Shown: one piece after another, positions 6,984-14,261 of the stretch
How the letters are laid out: the number at the start of each line of letters is the position of its first letter
How positions within the stretch are numbered: position 1 is the stretch's first letter
Source of the DNA: CAZDUS01 sp964609375
GTDB lineage: Bacteria > Verrucomicrobiota > Kiritimatiellia > CAIKKV01 > CAITUY01
Length of the DNA: 21,507 nt
Direction of reading: 5' to 3'
Assembly: GCA_964609375.1 (NCBI GenBank)
Contig: CAZSSA010000036.1
Span: 1 to 21,507 of the forward strand
Notes under the pieces: model-generated
Databases searched by the model: none
What the model was told of the DNA's origin: nothing
The model's input: only the letters and a program-made list of their open reading frames with translations
Program-made: the position numbers and the translations under genes

Positions 6984-7147
6984 TAGCGCCCGTTCAGCCC
7001 GAGTGGGCAGGGAACGACAATGAACGCCGTTACCCGCGGGCGTGTGGAGGTGACTCCACGCTGGCGGGTGGCGCTTTGCCCGAGGGGGCAGGGCCGGCGT
7101 TCATTTCGCATTTCGGGAGAGACGGTGTTCTCTGTGGGAAAGGCACG
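6984..7147 (+). ncRNA. Structured spacer between rpmH and rnpA, unclassified
   Basis: Bases 7019-7029 and 7095-7105 (half-site AATGAACGCCG) are perfect reverse complements, closing a stem around two hairpin arms. Arm one pairs ACCCGC (7032-7037) with GCGGGT (7064-7069) and contains GTGGAG (7044-7049) paired with CTCCAC (7054-7059) across a GTGA loop. Arm two pairs TGCCC (7077-7081) with GGGCA (7086-7090). A further hairpin, GCCC-GAGT-GGGC (6997-7008), lies upstream. The 16-bp sequence GCCCGAGKGGGCAGGG occurs at 6997-7012 and 7078-7093. I recognise no RNA family. It may be a regulatory leader for rnpA, a small RNA, or a palindromic mobile element. Confidence 0.5.
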
Positions 7148-7537
7148 ATGACGATTGATCGGACAACGGAGCCTGAGAAAACGGAGCGGCCCGATGTGAG
7201 GTTGCGTCGATCCCAGCGGTTGACGCGGTCTGAGGATTTCAGGGCCATTTACGATCAGGGGCGTTCCCTGGCGGGACGCTACATGGTGTTATGGGTTGGG
7301 AAAGGACCGGACACCTCGATGCGCATGGGTGTGGTGGCCAGCCGTGTGGTTGGTGATGCCGTCCGGCGGAACCGGGCGAAGCGCCGGTTGCGGGAGGCTT
7401 GGCGGTTGAACCGGCACCGGTGGAAAGCGAACGTGGACGTGGTGCTGGTCTCCCGGCGGGCGATCCTTACGGCGGTCTGGGAGGATGTGGTGGCCGACCT
7501 TCTGAAACTGGCGCGAAAAGCGGGGTTGGATTCATGA
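7148..7537 (+). CDS. rnpA: Ribonuclease P protein component
   Basis: 129-residue basic protein that binds RNase P RNA and helps it mature the 5' ends of tRNAs. It carries the family core: RLTRSEDFRAIYDQGRSLAGR near residue 25, then the RNR signature in VRRNRAKRRLREAWR (about 78-92), followed by VVLVSRRA. The frame is open back to a TTG inside the upstream structured spacer. I chose the ATG at 7148 because GGGAAAGG lies just upstream and homologues begin near here. The first 17 residues (TTEPEKTERPDV region) are an acidic, non-conserved extension. Its stop overlaps the yidD start (ATGA), which indicates translational coupling. Confidence 0.93.
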   Translation: MTIDRTTEPEKTERPDVRLRRSQRLTRSEDFRAIYDQGRSLAGRYMVLWVGKGPDTSMRMGVVASRVVGDAVRRNRAKRRLREAWRLNRHRWKANVDVVLVSRRAILTAVWEDVVADLLKLARKAGLDS

Positions 7538-7812
7538 TCCAGAGTGTCGTCATATTGCTGATTAAATTGTATCAGCGCAGTCTGGCGTTGGTGCTTGGCG
7601 GCCAGTGCCGCTTTTATCCTTCCTGTTCGGCGTATGGCATAGAGGCAATCGAGACGCACGGGGTTTTTCGGGGAATACTGTTGGGGGCACGGCGAGTGGC
7701 ACGGTGTCATCCTTTTCATCCTGGCGGAGTGGATTTGGTTCCGCCGAGGAGCATAAACGTGCCGCCAGGTAAACATGATGGGTTGAGTATCGATCTAGTG
7801 GGGAGCAAGTGA
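7534..7812 (+). CDS. yidD: Membrane protein insertion efficiency factor YidD
   Basis: 92-residue small protein of the YidD (haemolytic domain) family, thought to sit at the inner membrane and assist YidC-dependent insertion. The N-terminus is an amphipathic or hydrophobic helix (IQSVVILLIKLYQRSL). It is followed by the diagnostic CRFYPSCSAYGIEAIETHG and the ARRVARCHPFHPGGVDLVP motif, including three conserved cysteines. The ATG at 7534 overlaps the rnpA stop by 4 bp. The stop TGA at 7810-7812 shares its A with the yidC ATG. The C-terminal 20 residues after VPP are not conserved in the family as I know it. Confidence 0.95.
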   Translation: MIQSVVILLIKLYQRSLALVLGGQCRFYPSCSAYGIEAIETHGVFRGILLGARRVARCHPFHPGGVDLVPPRSINVPPGKHDGLSIDLVGSK

Positions 7813-9629
7813 TGACTATACGAAACATGCCGATTAAGGACATTCTGATTATTGCCGTTTTGTTTGGAGCCATGCTGGCGTGGGGGCCCGTCTATCAGAA
7901 GTTCCTTGCGCCGCCGCCCGTGGAGCCATCGCGGGCCGTTTCCCGGGAGTCCGCCAGCAATGCAGTGCCTCTGGTTGCCAAGGAGATGGCGGCAACGCCT
8001 CTGGTTGCCGTGGAGGAGCCTGCGAAGCCTGCGGAACCTGCCTTTCAAGCGGCCAAGGTGGAAAGGCCGGAGGAGTTGTTTGTCATCAGCAACCAGCTGA
8101 TTCAAGTGACGCTGACCTCCAGAGGGGGCGGCGTGGTATCGGTTAAGTTGCCGAACTATTCGCTGACCCAGAAGGATCCGAGTCCCGTGGTGTTGGACTT
8201 CAAGAACGTTCCGGCGCTGGCCTATGAGGGTTGGGAAGGGTTGGATCGCGGGGGTGATTATTCCATCACCGTGCTTTCCAATGGCGCCGCCGCCCGTCTT
8301 GAAGCGCTGTCACGGGATGGAGTGCGGGTGACGCGCGAGATGACGCTGGGCGACGGGTATATGCTCAAGGTTGAGGACCGCGTGGTGAACCTGGCGAAAG
8401 AGTTGTGCGTGGTTCCGCCGGTGGCCATGACGCTGGGCGACATGCAGATGCTGGCGGACGAGATGCCCATGAGCGGAGTTGAGTTCCTGGGGATTGACAC
8501 CCTGCCGTCGGTGGGTGGCGAAAAGGTCCGGCATTGGTCCAGCAAACGGTGGTTTTCGGATGACCTGACGATTGCCGATTATTTCCAGGAGACGGCTATC
8601 CGCGGGCACGGCTGCGTTGGCCGGCCGAACATGTCCAAGCCGTTGCCGCACCGGATTCAAGAGCGGATCAAGCAAGGTGCGGACTGGATGGCGGTAAAGA
8701 ACAAATTTTTTGTCCAGATCCTGGCTCCGAAGGACGGGGCGGAGGGTTGCGACTTGATTTCCAAGCGGGTAGTGGAGCCCGCGGAAGATCCCGCGCAAAG
8801 CAGGACGTGGCAGACGGTGGCGACACCCGCCTATGTTGCCGGTGCGTTGAGGTTTGCCGGGCGGACGCTGGCTCCGAAAGAGGAAGCGGTGCGCTCGTTG
8901 GAGTATTATGTGGGTCCGAAAGAGCTTTCCGCCATCCGGCCGCTGGGTCGGCAGATGAAGGAAGTCATGGACTTCGGGATGCTTAAATGGGTCTGCGAAG
9001 GGTTGTTGGTGGGGTTGAATTGGTTATATGCGTTCATTCCCAACTATGGGGTGGCGATTATTCTGCTGACGTTGATCGTGCGCATCCTTTTCTGGCCGTT
9101 GACGCACAAGGGCACGGAGAGCATGAAGCGGATGCAGGAATTGCAGCCGAAGGTCAAGGAGTTGCAGGAGAAGTACCGGGACAAGCCGCAGAAGCTCCAG
9201 CAGGAAACGATGGCGATGTACCGCGAGCATAAGGTCAACCCGCTGGGCGGTTGTTTGCCGATGCTCATCCAGATTCCGGTTTTCTTTGCGCTCTTCAATG
9301 TGTTGCGTAGTGCCATTGAGTTGCGTTATGCCGGGTTCCTGTGGATAGGCGATTTGAGCGGGCCGGAAAACCTGTTCCAGGGCATGATCCCGCTTGTGGG
9401 TTCGCTGAACATTCTGCCGCTGGTCATGGCGGCCACGCAGGCGTGGCAGCAGCATCTGACGCCCTCGGCCGGCGATCCGGCGCAGCAGAAGATGATGATG
9501 TTCATGCCGGTCATCATGTTGCTGTTCCTGTACAGCATGCCATCGGCGCTGGTGCTGTACTGGACGGCCAATCAGGTGATGATGATTGTGCAATTACTCT
9601 GGCAGAAGCGGATGAAGAAGGCGGCGTAG
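7812..9629 (+). CDS. yidC: Membrane protein insertase YidC
   Basis: 605-residue inner-membrane insertase of the YidC/Oxa1/Alb3 family. An N-terminal membrane segment (about 8-25) is followed by a Pro/Ala-rich linker (about 32-75). A large periplasmic beta domain (about 80-370) is typical of Gram-negative YidC. The C-terminal Oxa1 core (about 390-600) has five hydrophobic segments. The conserved groove arginine is R424 in LTLIVRILFWPLTHKG. A charged cytoplasmic hairpin (MKRMQELQPKVKELQEKYRD) and NPLGGCLPMLIQIPVFFALF follow. The ATG at 7812 overlaps the yidD stop by 1 bp, and GGGAG about 7 nt upstream is a good ribosome site. A GTG directly before it is a less likely start. The C-terminus ends shortly after the last membrane helix with a short KKRMKKAA-type basic tail. 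Confidence 0.96.
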   Translation: MTIRNMPIKDILIIAVLFGAMLAWGPVYQKFLAPPPVEPSRAVSRESASNAVPLVAKEMAATPLVAVEEPAKPAEPAFQAAKVERPEELFVISNQLIQVTLTSRGGGVVSVKLPNYSLTQKDPSPVVLDFKNVPALAYEGWEGLDRGGDYSITVLSNGAAARLEALSRDGVRVTREMTLGDGYMLKVEDRVVNLAKELCVVPPVAMTLGDMQMLADEMPMSGVEFLGIDTLPSVGGEKVRHWSSKRWFSDDLTIADYFQETAIRGHGCVGRPNMSKPLPHRIQERIKQGADWMAVKNKFFVQILAPKDGAEGCDLISKRVVEPAEDPAQSRTWQTVATPAYVAGALRFAGRTLAPKEEAVRSLEYYVGPKELSAIRPLGRQMKEVMDFGMLKWVCEGLLVGLNWLYAFIPNYGVAIILLTLIVRILFWPLTHKGTESMKRMQELQPKVKELQEKYRDKPQKLQQETMAMYREHKVNPLGGCLPMLIQIPVFFALFNVLRSAIELRYAGFLWIGDLSGPENLFQGMIPLVGSLNILPLVMAATQAWQQHLTPSAGDPAQQKMMMFMPVIMLLFLYSMPSALVLYWTANQVMMIVQLLWQKRMKKAA

Positions 9630-9635
9630 GGGAAA

Positions 9636-9670
9636 GAATTCAGAAGTCAGGATTCAGGAGTCAGAATGGG
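9636..9670. repeat. Heptamer array (GGATTCA-like units) after yidC
   Basis: Units GAATTCA, GAAGTCA, GGATTCA, GGAGTCA and GAATGGG follow each other with exact 7-bp spacing in the 114-bp yidC-plsY gap. This is the only sizeable gap after rnpA in this gene cluster. Very similar CAGGAGTCAGAATTC-type repeats are common in cyanobacterial genomes (recalled, not searched). Confidence 0.82.
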
Positions 9671-9681
9671 GATGGTAAATG

Positions 9682-9722
9682 CCCCTCACTCTTGCCCTCT
9701 TCCCCGAGTGGAGAGGGAGGGG
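9682..9722 (+). repeat. CCCTC/GAGGG imperfect hairpin before plsY
   Basis: CCCTCTTCC (9695-9703) pairs with GGAGAGGG (9710-9717) across a short loop. An outer CCCCTC (9682-9687) can pair with GAGGGG (9717-9722). No T-run follows, so it is unlikely to be a classical terminator. It looks like the widespread CCCTC...GAGGG intergenic hairpin repeats. The purine-rich tail just downstream (GGGAGGAGG) provides the plsY ribosome site. Confidence 0.55.
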
Positions 9723-9743
9723 AAAGGGAGGAGGATGTGATTT

Positions 9744-10415
9744 ATGAATGATGGCGGTCAGACTTGGATTTCGGTGAGCGTTATCGGGTTTGGGATTTTG
9801 GCCTATCTGGTGGGGGCGATCCCGTTCGGGATGCTGATCGCGCGCGCCAAGGGAGTGGATATCCGCAAGGTGGGGAGTGGAAATATCGGGGCGACGAATG
9901 TGTTCCGGTCGGTAAGCAAGACGCTGGGCATCCTGACGTTTATGGCGGATGCCCTGAAGGGGTGGGCTCCTGCCTGGATTTTTCCCATCGTGGTGGCGAA
10001 GCTTTCCGGGACGGCGTGTCCCGTTGGGCTTGGATTGGCCTATGCGGCGTTGGCGATCATGGGGCACACCTGGCCGGTTTACATTGGATTCAAAGGGGGC
10101 AAGGGGGTTGCCACAAGTGCGGGGGCGTTGATTGGGATTGCTCCTGTGGAGACCGGGATCGGGTTGCTTTGCTGGGTGGTGGTATTCGCCGTGTCTCGAT
10201 ATGTATCCCTGGCGTCGATCGTGGCGGTGGTGACTGTGGCGGTGTTTGCATGGGTGAGGGATCGTGAGCAGGGATTGGGACTTCCGGTGGCGTTGACGGC
10301 GTTGGCCTTGTTGATTGTCTGGCGGCATAAGGGGAATATTCAACGGTTGCTGAACGGCACGGAGCACCGGTTTTCCAAAACGAAAAAGGCGGCGCCGGAC
10401 GCCGCGGCGCAGTGA
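9744..10415 (+). CDS. plsY: Acyl-phosphate:glycerol-3-phosphate acyltransferase PlsY
   Basis: 223-residue integral membrane enzyme that moves an acyl group from acyl-phosphate to glycerol-3-phosphate, the first step of phospholipid synthesis. It shows the three PlsY motifs: SGNIGATNVFR (about 46-56), GHTWPVYIGFKGGKGVATSAG (about 110-130) and KGNIQRLLNGTEHRF near the C-terminus. Several hydrophobic segments lie between them (for example 10-30, 85-110 and 140-170). A GGAGGA ribosome site sits about 9 nt before the ATG. The adjacent gpsA makes its glycerol-3-phosphate substrate, a common pairing. The C-terminal tail after HRF (KTKKAAPDAAAQ) is short and variable. Length is near normal for the family (about 200). 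Confidence 0.96.
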   Translation: MNDGGQTWISVSVIGFGILAYLVGAIPFGMLIARAKGVDIRKVGSGNIGATNVFRSVSKTLGILTFMADALKGWAPAWIFPIVVAKLSGTACPVGLGLAYAALAIMGHTWPVYIGFKGGKGVATSAGALIGIAPVETGIGLLCWVVVFAVSRYVSLASIVAVVTVAVFAWVRDREQGLGLPVALTALALLIVWRHKGNIQRLLNGTEHRFSKTKKAAPDAAAQ

Positions 10416-10422
10416 GGTCAAG

Positions 10423-11421
10423 ATGGCGACGGTGGCAATTCTTGGCGATGGCGGATGGGGAACAGCGATCGGGCTGACGTTGCATCAGAACGGGCACCGG
10501 GTTTGTCTGTGGGGCCCCTTTCCCGAGACGATTGCGGCGATCAAGGCACGCGGGGAGAATGTGGATTATCTGCCGGGGATACCGCTGCCTCCGTCATTGC
10601 ACTGGACGGCCGATCGGGCGGAAGCGGTTTCCCAGGCCGAGGTGGTGGTGCTGGCGAGTCCCACGACATTCATGCGGTCTGTGTTGAAATCCTTTGCCGG
10701 GCTTATTCCGTCATCGGCGTTACTGGTGAGTGTGGCGAAAGGGTTGGATGCGGGGAGTCACCGGCGGATGACCGAGGTGGCGGAGGACGTGCTTGGGGGC
10801 GGGCCGGTGGCGGCATTGTCGGGGCCGAGTTTTGCGTCGGAAGTGGCGGCGGGGGTTCCCACGGCCGTGGTCATTGCCTGCCGTGATCATGAGTGCGCGG
10901 TGGCGTTGCAGGCGGTTTTCAATAGTCGGCGTTTTCGTGTCTACAGTTCCGATGATGTGGTGGGTGTCGAATTGGGCGGATGCCTGAAGAATGTGATGGC
11001 GGTGGCGTCGGGGGTGTGTGCAGGGATTGGGTTTGGTCACAATGCCCAGGCGGCGTTGATTACACGGGGGTTGGCGGAGATGACGCGGTTGGGGGTGGCG
11101 ATGGGGGCGCATCCGGCGACCTTTGCGGGGTTGAGCGGGATGGGGGACCTGGTGTTGACCTGCACGAGCCGGTTGAGCCGTAACTACACGGTGGGCGAGC
11201 GGATCGGGCGCGGGGAGAAGCTGGCGGCGATTCTGGGCGGGATGAAGCAGGTGGCGGAGGGGATTGTCAATGCGGCGACGGCGCATGAATTGGCGGAGCA
11301 GAAGGGTGTATCCGTGCCGATCATTGAAGAGGTTCATGCCATGGTGAGTGAGGGCAAGGAGCCGCATGCGGCGGTGGAGTCCCTGTTGACGCGCGAGCCG
11401 AGGCCTGAACGGGACCGGTGA
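10423..11421 (+). CDS. gpsA: Glycerol-3-phosphate dehydrogenase [NAD(P)+]
   Basis: 332-residue cytoplasmic enzyme that reduces dihydroxyacetone phosphate to sn-glycerol-3-phosphate. The N-terminal Rossmann motif is GDGGWGTA (residues 8-15). VAKGLD and the conserved ALSGPSFASEVA follow. Catalytic K189 lies in GGCLKNVMAVASG, and the C-terminal helical domain has the SRNYTVGERIGRG signature. Length is typical. The gene starts 7 bp after the plsY stop, with a GTGAGG ribosome site overlapping that stop, so the two are co-transcribed. It ends only 4 bp from the convergent DUF1846 gene, leaving no room for an intergenic terminator. Confidence 0.96.
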   Translation: MATVAILGDGGWGTAIGLTLHQNGHRVCLWGPFPETIAAIKARGENVDYLPGIPLPPSLHWTADRAEAVSQAEVVVLASPTTFMRSVLKSFAGLIPSSALLVSVAKGLDAGSHRRMTEVAEDVLGGGPVAALSGPSFASEVAAGVPTAVVIACRDHECAVALQAVFNSRRFRVYSSDDVVGVELGGCLKNVMAVASGVCAGIGFGHNAQAALITRGLAEMTRLGVAMGAHPATFAGLSGMGDLVLTCTSRLSRNYTVGERIGRGEKLAAILGGMKQVAEGIVNAATAHELAEQKGVSVPIIEEVHAMVSEGKEPHAAVESLLTREPRPERDR

Positions 11422-11425
11422 GGGT

Positions 11426-12940
11426 CTACATCTCCACGAGGTTGCGGGTGGGGAAGAGGGGGTCGCTGGTGACGTTGATGCCCAGCCGCTTCAATCCGGC
11501 TTCGTCACCGGAGGTTGGGATATGAGTGGAATGCATCTCGCAACCGGACAGCGCCTTCAGCTGTTCCATGGCGGCCTGGGCGGCAGGGTTCGACGTGGAA
11601 CTGATGCTCAGTGCAATCAGGGTTTCGTCCAAGTTCAAGCTCTCGGTTTTCCGGCCAAGGATATCGCGTTTCAATTTGCCGATGGAGGCCGTCACGGTGG
11701 GGGGAAGCAGGTGGATGCTGTCCGGCAGGCCTGCCAGATGTTTGGTGGCGTTCAGGATCAGGCTTGAGGCGGCATGCATGAGGGGAGAATTCTTGCCGGT
11801 GATGATGCTGCCATCCATGAGTTCGAGGGCGGCGCCGCAGAAGATTCCCTGGTTTCCCTTGCCGGTTTTTGCCGCCTCCTGTGCGGCTTGGCGTGCGGGC
11901 AGGACGACTGACCGATCTTCCGGACGGAGCCCAAGTTCCTCCATCAACAGTTCGGTGCGCTGGATGGCATCCTGATGGGTCAGGCCCATGACGTATTCGC
12001 AGGAATAGCGAAAGAAGCGGCGAATGATTTCCTGGCCGGCGGCGACGCGGACGGCGTCGTCATTACAGATGCCGAATCCGGCGCGATTAACGCCCATGTC
12101 GGTCGGGGATTGATAAACGGCTTTGCCGCCGGTAATGCGTTCGAGCATTTTCCGGAGGACGGGGAAGACTTCCACATCGCGGTTATAGTTCACCGTGGTT
12201 TTTCCGTAGGCTTCGAGGTGGAAGGGGTCGATCAGGTTGACGTCGCCGAGGTCGGCGGTGGCGGCCTCATAGGCGATATTGACCGGATGTTTGAGGGGTA
12301 AGTTCCAGATGGGGAAGGTTTCAAATTTTGAGTAGCCAGCCTTGGAGCCGCGGCGGTGGTCGTGATAGAGCAAGGTCAGGCAGGTGGCGAGTTTACCGCT
12401 GCCGGGGCCGGGGGCCGTAACGACGACGAGGGGCTTGGTGGTCTCGATGTAGGTGTTGGCGCCATAGCCGGTATCGCTGACGATCAGGTCCACGTTTGAG
12501 GGGTAGCCGCGGGTGGAGCGATGGGTGTAGACGCGGATGCCGCGGCGTTCCAGCTTGTTCTTGAACTGGTCGACGGAGGGCTGGTTGTCGTAGCGGGTGA
12601 TGACGACGGCGGTGACGTTGACTTCCCAGTCGTTCAGGTCATCGATCAGCTTCATGGCATCGGTGTCATAGGAGATGCCGAAGTCGGCGCGCATTTTTTT
12701 GCGCTCGATATCGCCGGCGTAGATGCAGAGGATGACTTCGGCCTGATCCTTGAGCTGGTGGAGCAGGCGCATTTTTACATTGGGATCGTAACCGGGGAGG
12801 ACGCGTGCGGCGTGGTAATCGAAGAGAAGTTTGCCGCCGAATTCGAGGTAGAGTTTGTCGTAACGGTTGACGCGCTCAAGGATGGCGGCGGTTTGCTCAC
12901 GGAGGTAGAGGTCGTTATCAAATCCAATGGCACCGCTCAT
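11426..12940 (-). CDS. DUF1846 family protein
   Basis: 504-residue soluble protein matching the DUF1846 family (about 500 aa). Recognisable stretches are MSGAIGFDNDLYLREQT at the start, GGKLLFDYHAARVLPGYDP, the P-loop-like APGPGSGKLATCLT (near residue 180) and SPTDMGVNRAGF. Members have a Rossmann-like N-terminal region and no assigned biochemical role; I do not assign one. The frame is open about 250 nt further upstream, but that part overlaps the FHA gene in another frame. The ATG at 12940 has a clear AAGGAAG ribosome site about 7 nt upstream. It lies 43 bp downstream of the FHA gene on the same strand, which suggests co-transcription, and it is convergent with gpsA. Confidence 0.9.
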   Translation of the reverse strand: MSGAIGFDNDLYLREQTAAILERVNRYDKLYLEFGGKLLFDYHAARVLPGYDPNVKMRLLHQLKDQAEVILCIYAGDIERKKMRADFGISYDTDAMKLIDDLNDWEVNVTAVVITRYDNQPSVDQFKNKLERRGIRVYTHRSTRGYPSNVDLIVSDTGYGANTYIETTKPLVVVTAPGPGSGKLATCLTLLYHDHRRGSKAGYSKFETFPIWNLPLKHPVNIAYEAATADLGDVNLIDPFHLEAYGKTTVNYNRDVEVFPVLRKMLERITGGKAVYQSPTDMGVNRAGFGICNDDAVRVAAGQEIIRRFFRYSCEYVMGLTHQDAIQRTELLMEELGLRPEDRSVVLPARQAAQEAAKTGKGNQGIFCGAALELMDGSIITGKNSPLMHAASSLILNATKHLAGLPDSIHLLPPTVTASIGKLKRDILGRKTESLNLDETLIALSISSTSNPAAQAAMEQLKALSGCEMHSTHIPTSGDEAGLKRLGINVTSDPLFPTRNLVEM

Positions 12941-12983
12941 GAGAGTCTTCCTTTTGGGCTGATGATAAAGCAGAAGGGAGTCA

Positions 12984-13391
12984 TCAAGGCTTTGGTTTGG
13001 ATTCCGTACTTCTGACGATTTCCCGCAGGATTGTACGATAGCCTTTTTTCCCCTGATCGAGTTCCTGTGTGACTTCCCGGACGATGGTCTCGGTGCCTTT
13101 GCCGGTGGCCTTGGCGACGTGGAAATCCATGCCGGCGATGCGGATGGTGTCGCCCGGGTTGAGAATGGCGATCTCGGCACGTTCGCCATTAATGAGGATG
13201 CCGTTGCGGGATTTCAGGTCCTTGATGATGTAGTCATTGTTCCAGGGGCGGATTTCGGCGTGGATCCGGGACACCCGGTTATCAGGGATGCACACGTCCG
13301 CTTCGCTGGAACGTCCGAACGTGAGGGATGTTTTTCCGGCAAGCCGGACTTCCTGTCGTTTTCCGTCGGCATCGATGTAGTAAAGAAACAT
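12984..13391 (-). CDS. Small FHA-domain protein
   Basis: 135-residue soluble protein. Residues about 5-92 are a forkhead-associated domain, which binds phosphothreonine peptides. It shows GRSSEADVCIPD, SRIHAEI and the conserved SRNGILINGE loop (about 60-70). The C-terminal 40 residues are charged (KGTETIVREVTQELDQGKKG) and could be a helical tail or partner-binding segment. There is no kinase or transmembrane segment, so it would act as an adaptor. An AAGGAGG site lies about 11 nt upstream of the ATG. Its downstream neighbour is the DUF1846 gene and its upstream neighbour is gmhB, 32 bp away, so it could be read through from the ATP synthase operon. No Ser/Thr kinase is encoded in the window. 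Confidence 0.9.
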   Translation of the reverse strand: MFLYYIDADGKRQEVRLAGKTSLTFGRSSEADVCIPDNRVSRIHAEIRPWNNDYIIKDLKSRNGILINGERAEIAILNPGDTIRIAGMDFHVAKATGKGTETIVREVTQELDQGKKGYRTILREIVRSTESKPKP

Positions 13392-13423
13392 ACTTTCCCC
13401 AGCCTCCTTGATTCATATGATTT

Positions 13424-13987
13424 TTAGCAGAAAGGGGTGGCGGTGGGAAATGGTTTCGTGAGGATAGTGGCGATGGCGGTGGACAGGGCGGACATGGAGG
13501 GGAAGTGGAAATCGGGAGGGAGGGTGGGGGTGGCGTTGCCGACGAGGATGGTGCGGCAGCCTGCGGCATGGCCTGCTTCGACATCCTTGGCGGAGTCGCC
13601 GATCATCCATGAGAGGGAAAGGTCGAGGTGATGGCGCCTGGCGGCTTCCAGCAGCATGCCTGGTTTTGGTTTGCGGCATTCGCAGGTGTTTCGGTCGTGC
13701 GGGCAATAGAGAATATCCAGAAGTTCCAGATGGTGTTGTGTCTTAAGGAGAGACCGAAGGCGGCGGTGAATGTCCTCGACGTCGTCGATGGTCATGTGGC
13801 CGAGTGCCACGCCACGCTGGTTGGTGATGATGACGGCGGCATAGCCGAGGCCGGCGATGGTCCTCAGAATGGAAACGAATTCAGGGAGGAGGTGGAAGTC
13901 GGCCCAGCGTTCCACATAGCCGGGGCCGGGTGACTGGTTGACGATGCCATCGCGGTCAAAGAAGATGCATGGGGTCATCTTATTCAT
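13424..13987 (-). CDS. gmhB: D-glycero-beta-D-manno-heptose-1,7-bisphosphate 7-phosphatase-like HAD hydrolase
   Basis: 187-residue HAD-superfamily phosphatase of the GmhB/histidinol-phosphatase type. The catalytic motif is FFDRDGIVN, with nucleophile D11 and acid/base D13. TNQRGVA (55-61) is motif II. The zinc site C95-x-H97 with C102-x-C104 is the GmhB hallmark, and RKPKPGM plus GDSAKDVEAG (130-139) follow. GmhB removes the 7-phosphate during ADP-heptose synthesis for LPS core. The ATG at 13987 has AAAGGA about 6 nt upstream and overlaps the preceding AtpZ-like gene by 8 bp; a second ATG at 13978 is possible. Histidinol-phosphate phosphatase activity cannot be excluded from sequence. The C-terminus is Pro/Thr-rich and probably unstructured. 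Its place at the end of an ATP synthase operon is unusual. Confidence 0.88.
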   Translation of the reverse strand: MNKMTPCIFFDRDGIVNQSPGPGYVERWADFHLLPEFVSILRTIAGLGYAAVIITNQRGVALGHMTIDDVEDIHRRLRSLLKTQHHLELLDILYCPHDRNTCECRKPKPGMLLEAARRHHLDLSLSWMIGDSAKDVEAGHAAGCRTILVGNATPTLPPDFHFPSMSALSTAIATILTKPFPTATPFC

Positions 13988-14231
13988 CGTCGTCCTTTGG
14001 AGAGGCTGAAGGGTGGGTGTCCACTTCGCGCCAGAGGGGAATGAAGACGCTCCATGTTCCGATTAACAGGCCGAGGACGAATCCGGCGACCATGCCCCAG
14101 GGGCGGGTTCCATGGCCTTGGTCCAGATAGGCGCCGATTCCGACGGGCAGCAGGACGCAAACCGCGAATTGGAATCCTGCCGCCATGGCGCTGATGGTTG
14201 GTTTTTTGGGGTGGGTGGGTGGTGTCGGCAT
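13980..14231 (-). CDS. AtpZ/AtpI-like small membrane protein (second copy)
   Basis: 83 residues with two predicted membrane helices (about 17-35 and 45-65). Between them is the GAYLDQGHGTRPWG loop, which resembles the D-x(n)-G-T-x-P pattern of AtpZ/AtpI family proteins. These small proteins are thought to help c-ring assembly or ion supply for F-type ATPases. The N-terminus is Pro/Thr-rich and the C-terminus acidic (KDDDE). It follows atpC by 30 bp and overlaps gmhB, so it belongs to the same transcript as the synthase. A different AtpZ-like gene opens the operon at 21423, making this an additional member in an atypical 3' position. The family call rests on the hairpin layout and context. Confidence 0.75.
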   Translation of the reverse strand: MPTPPTHPKKPTISAMAAGFQFAVCVLLPVGIGAYLDQGHGTRPWGMVAGFVLGLLIGTWSVFIPLWREVDTHPSASPKDDDE

Positions 14232-14261
14232 TGGATGAATCTTTCGGGTGGTTTGGCGGTC

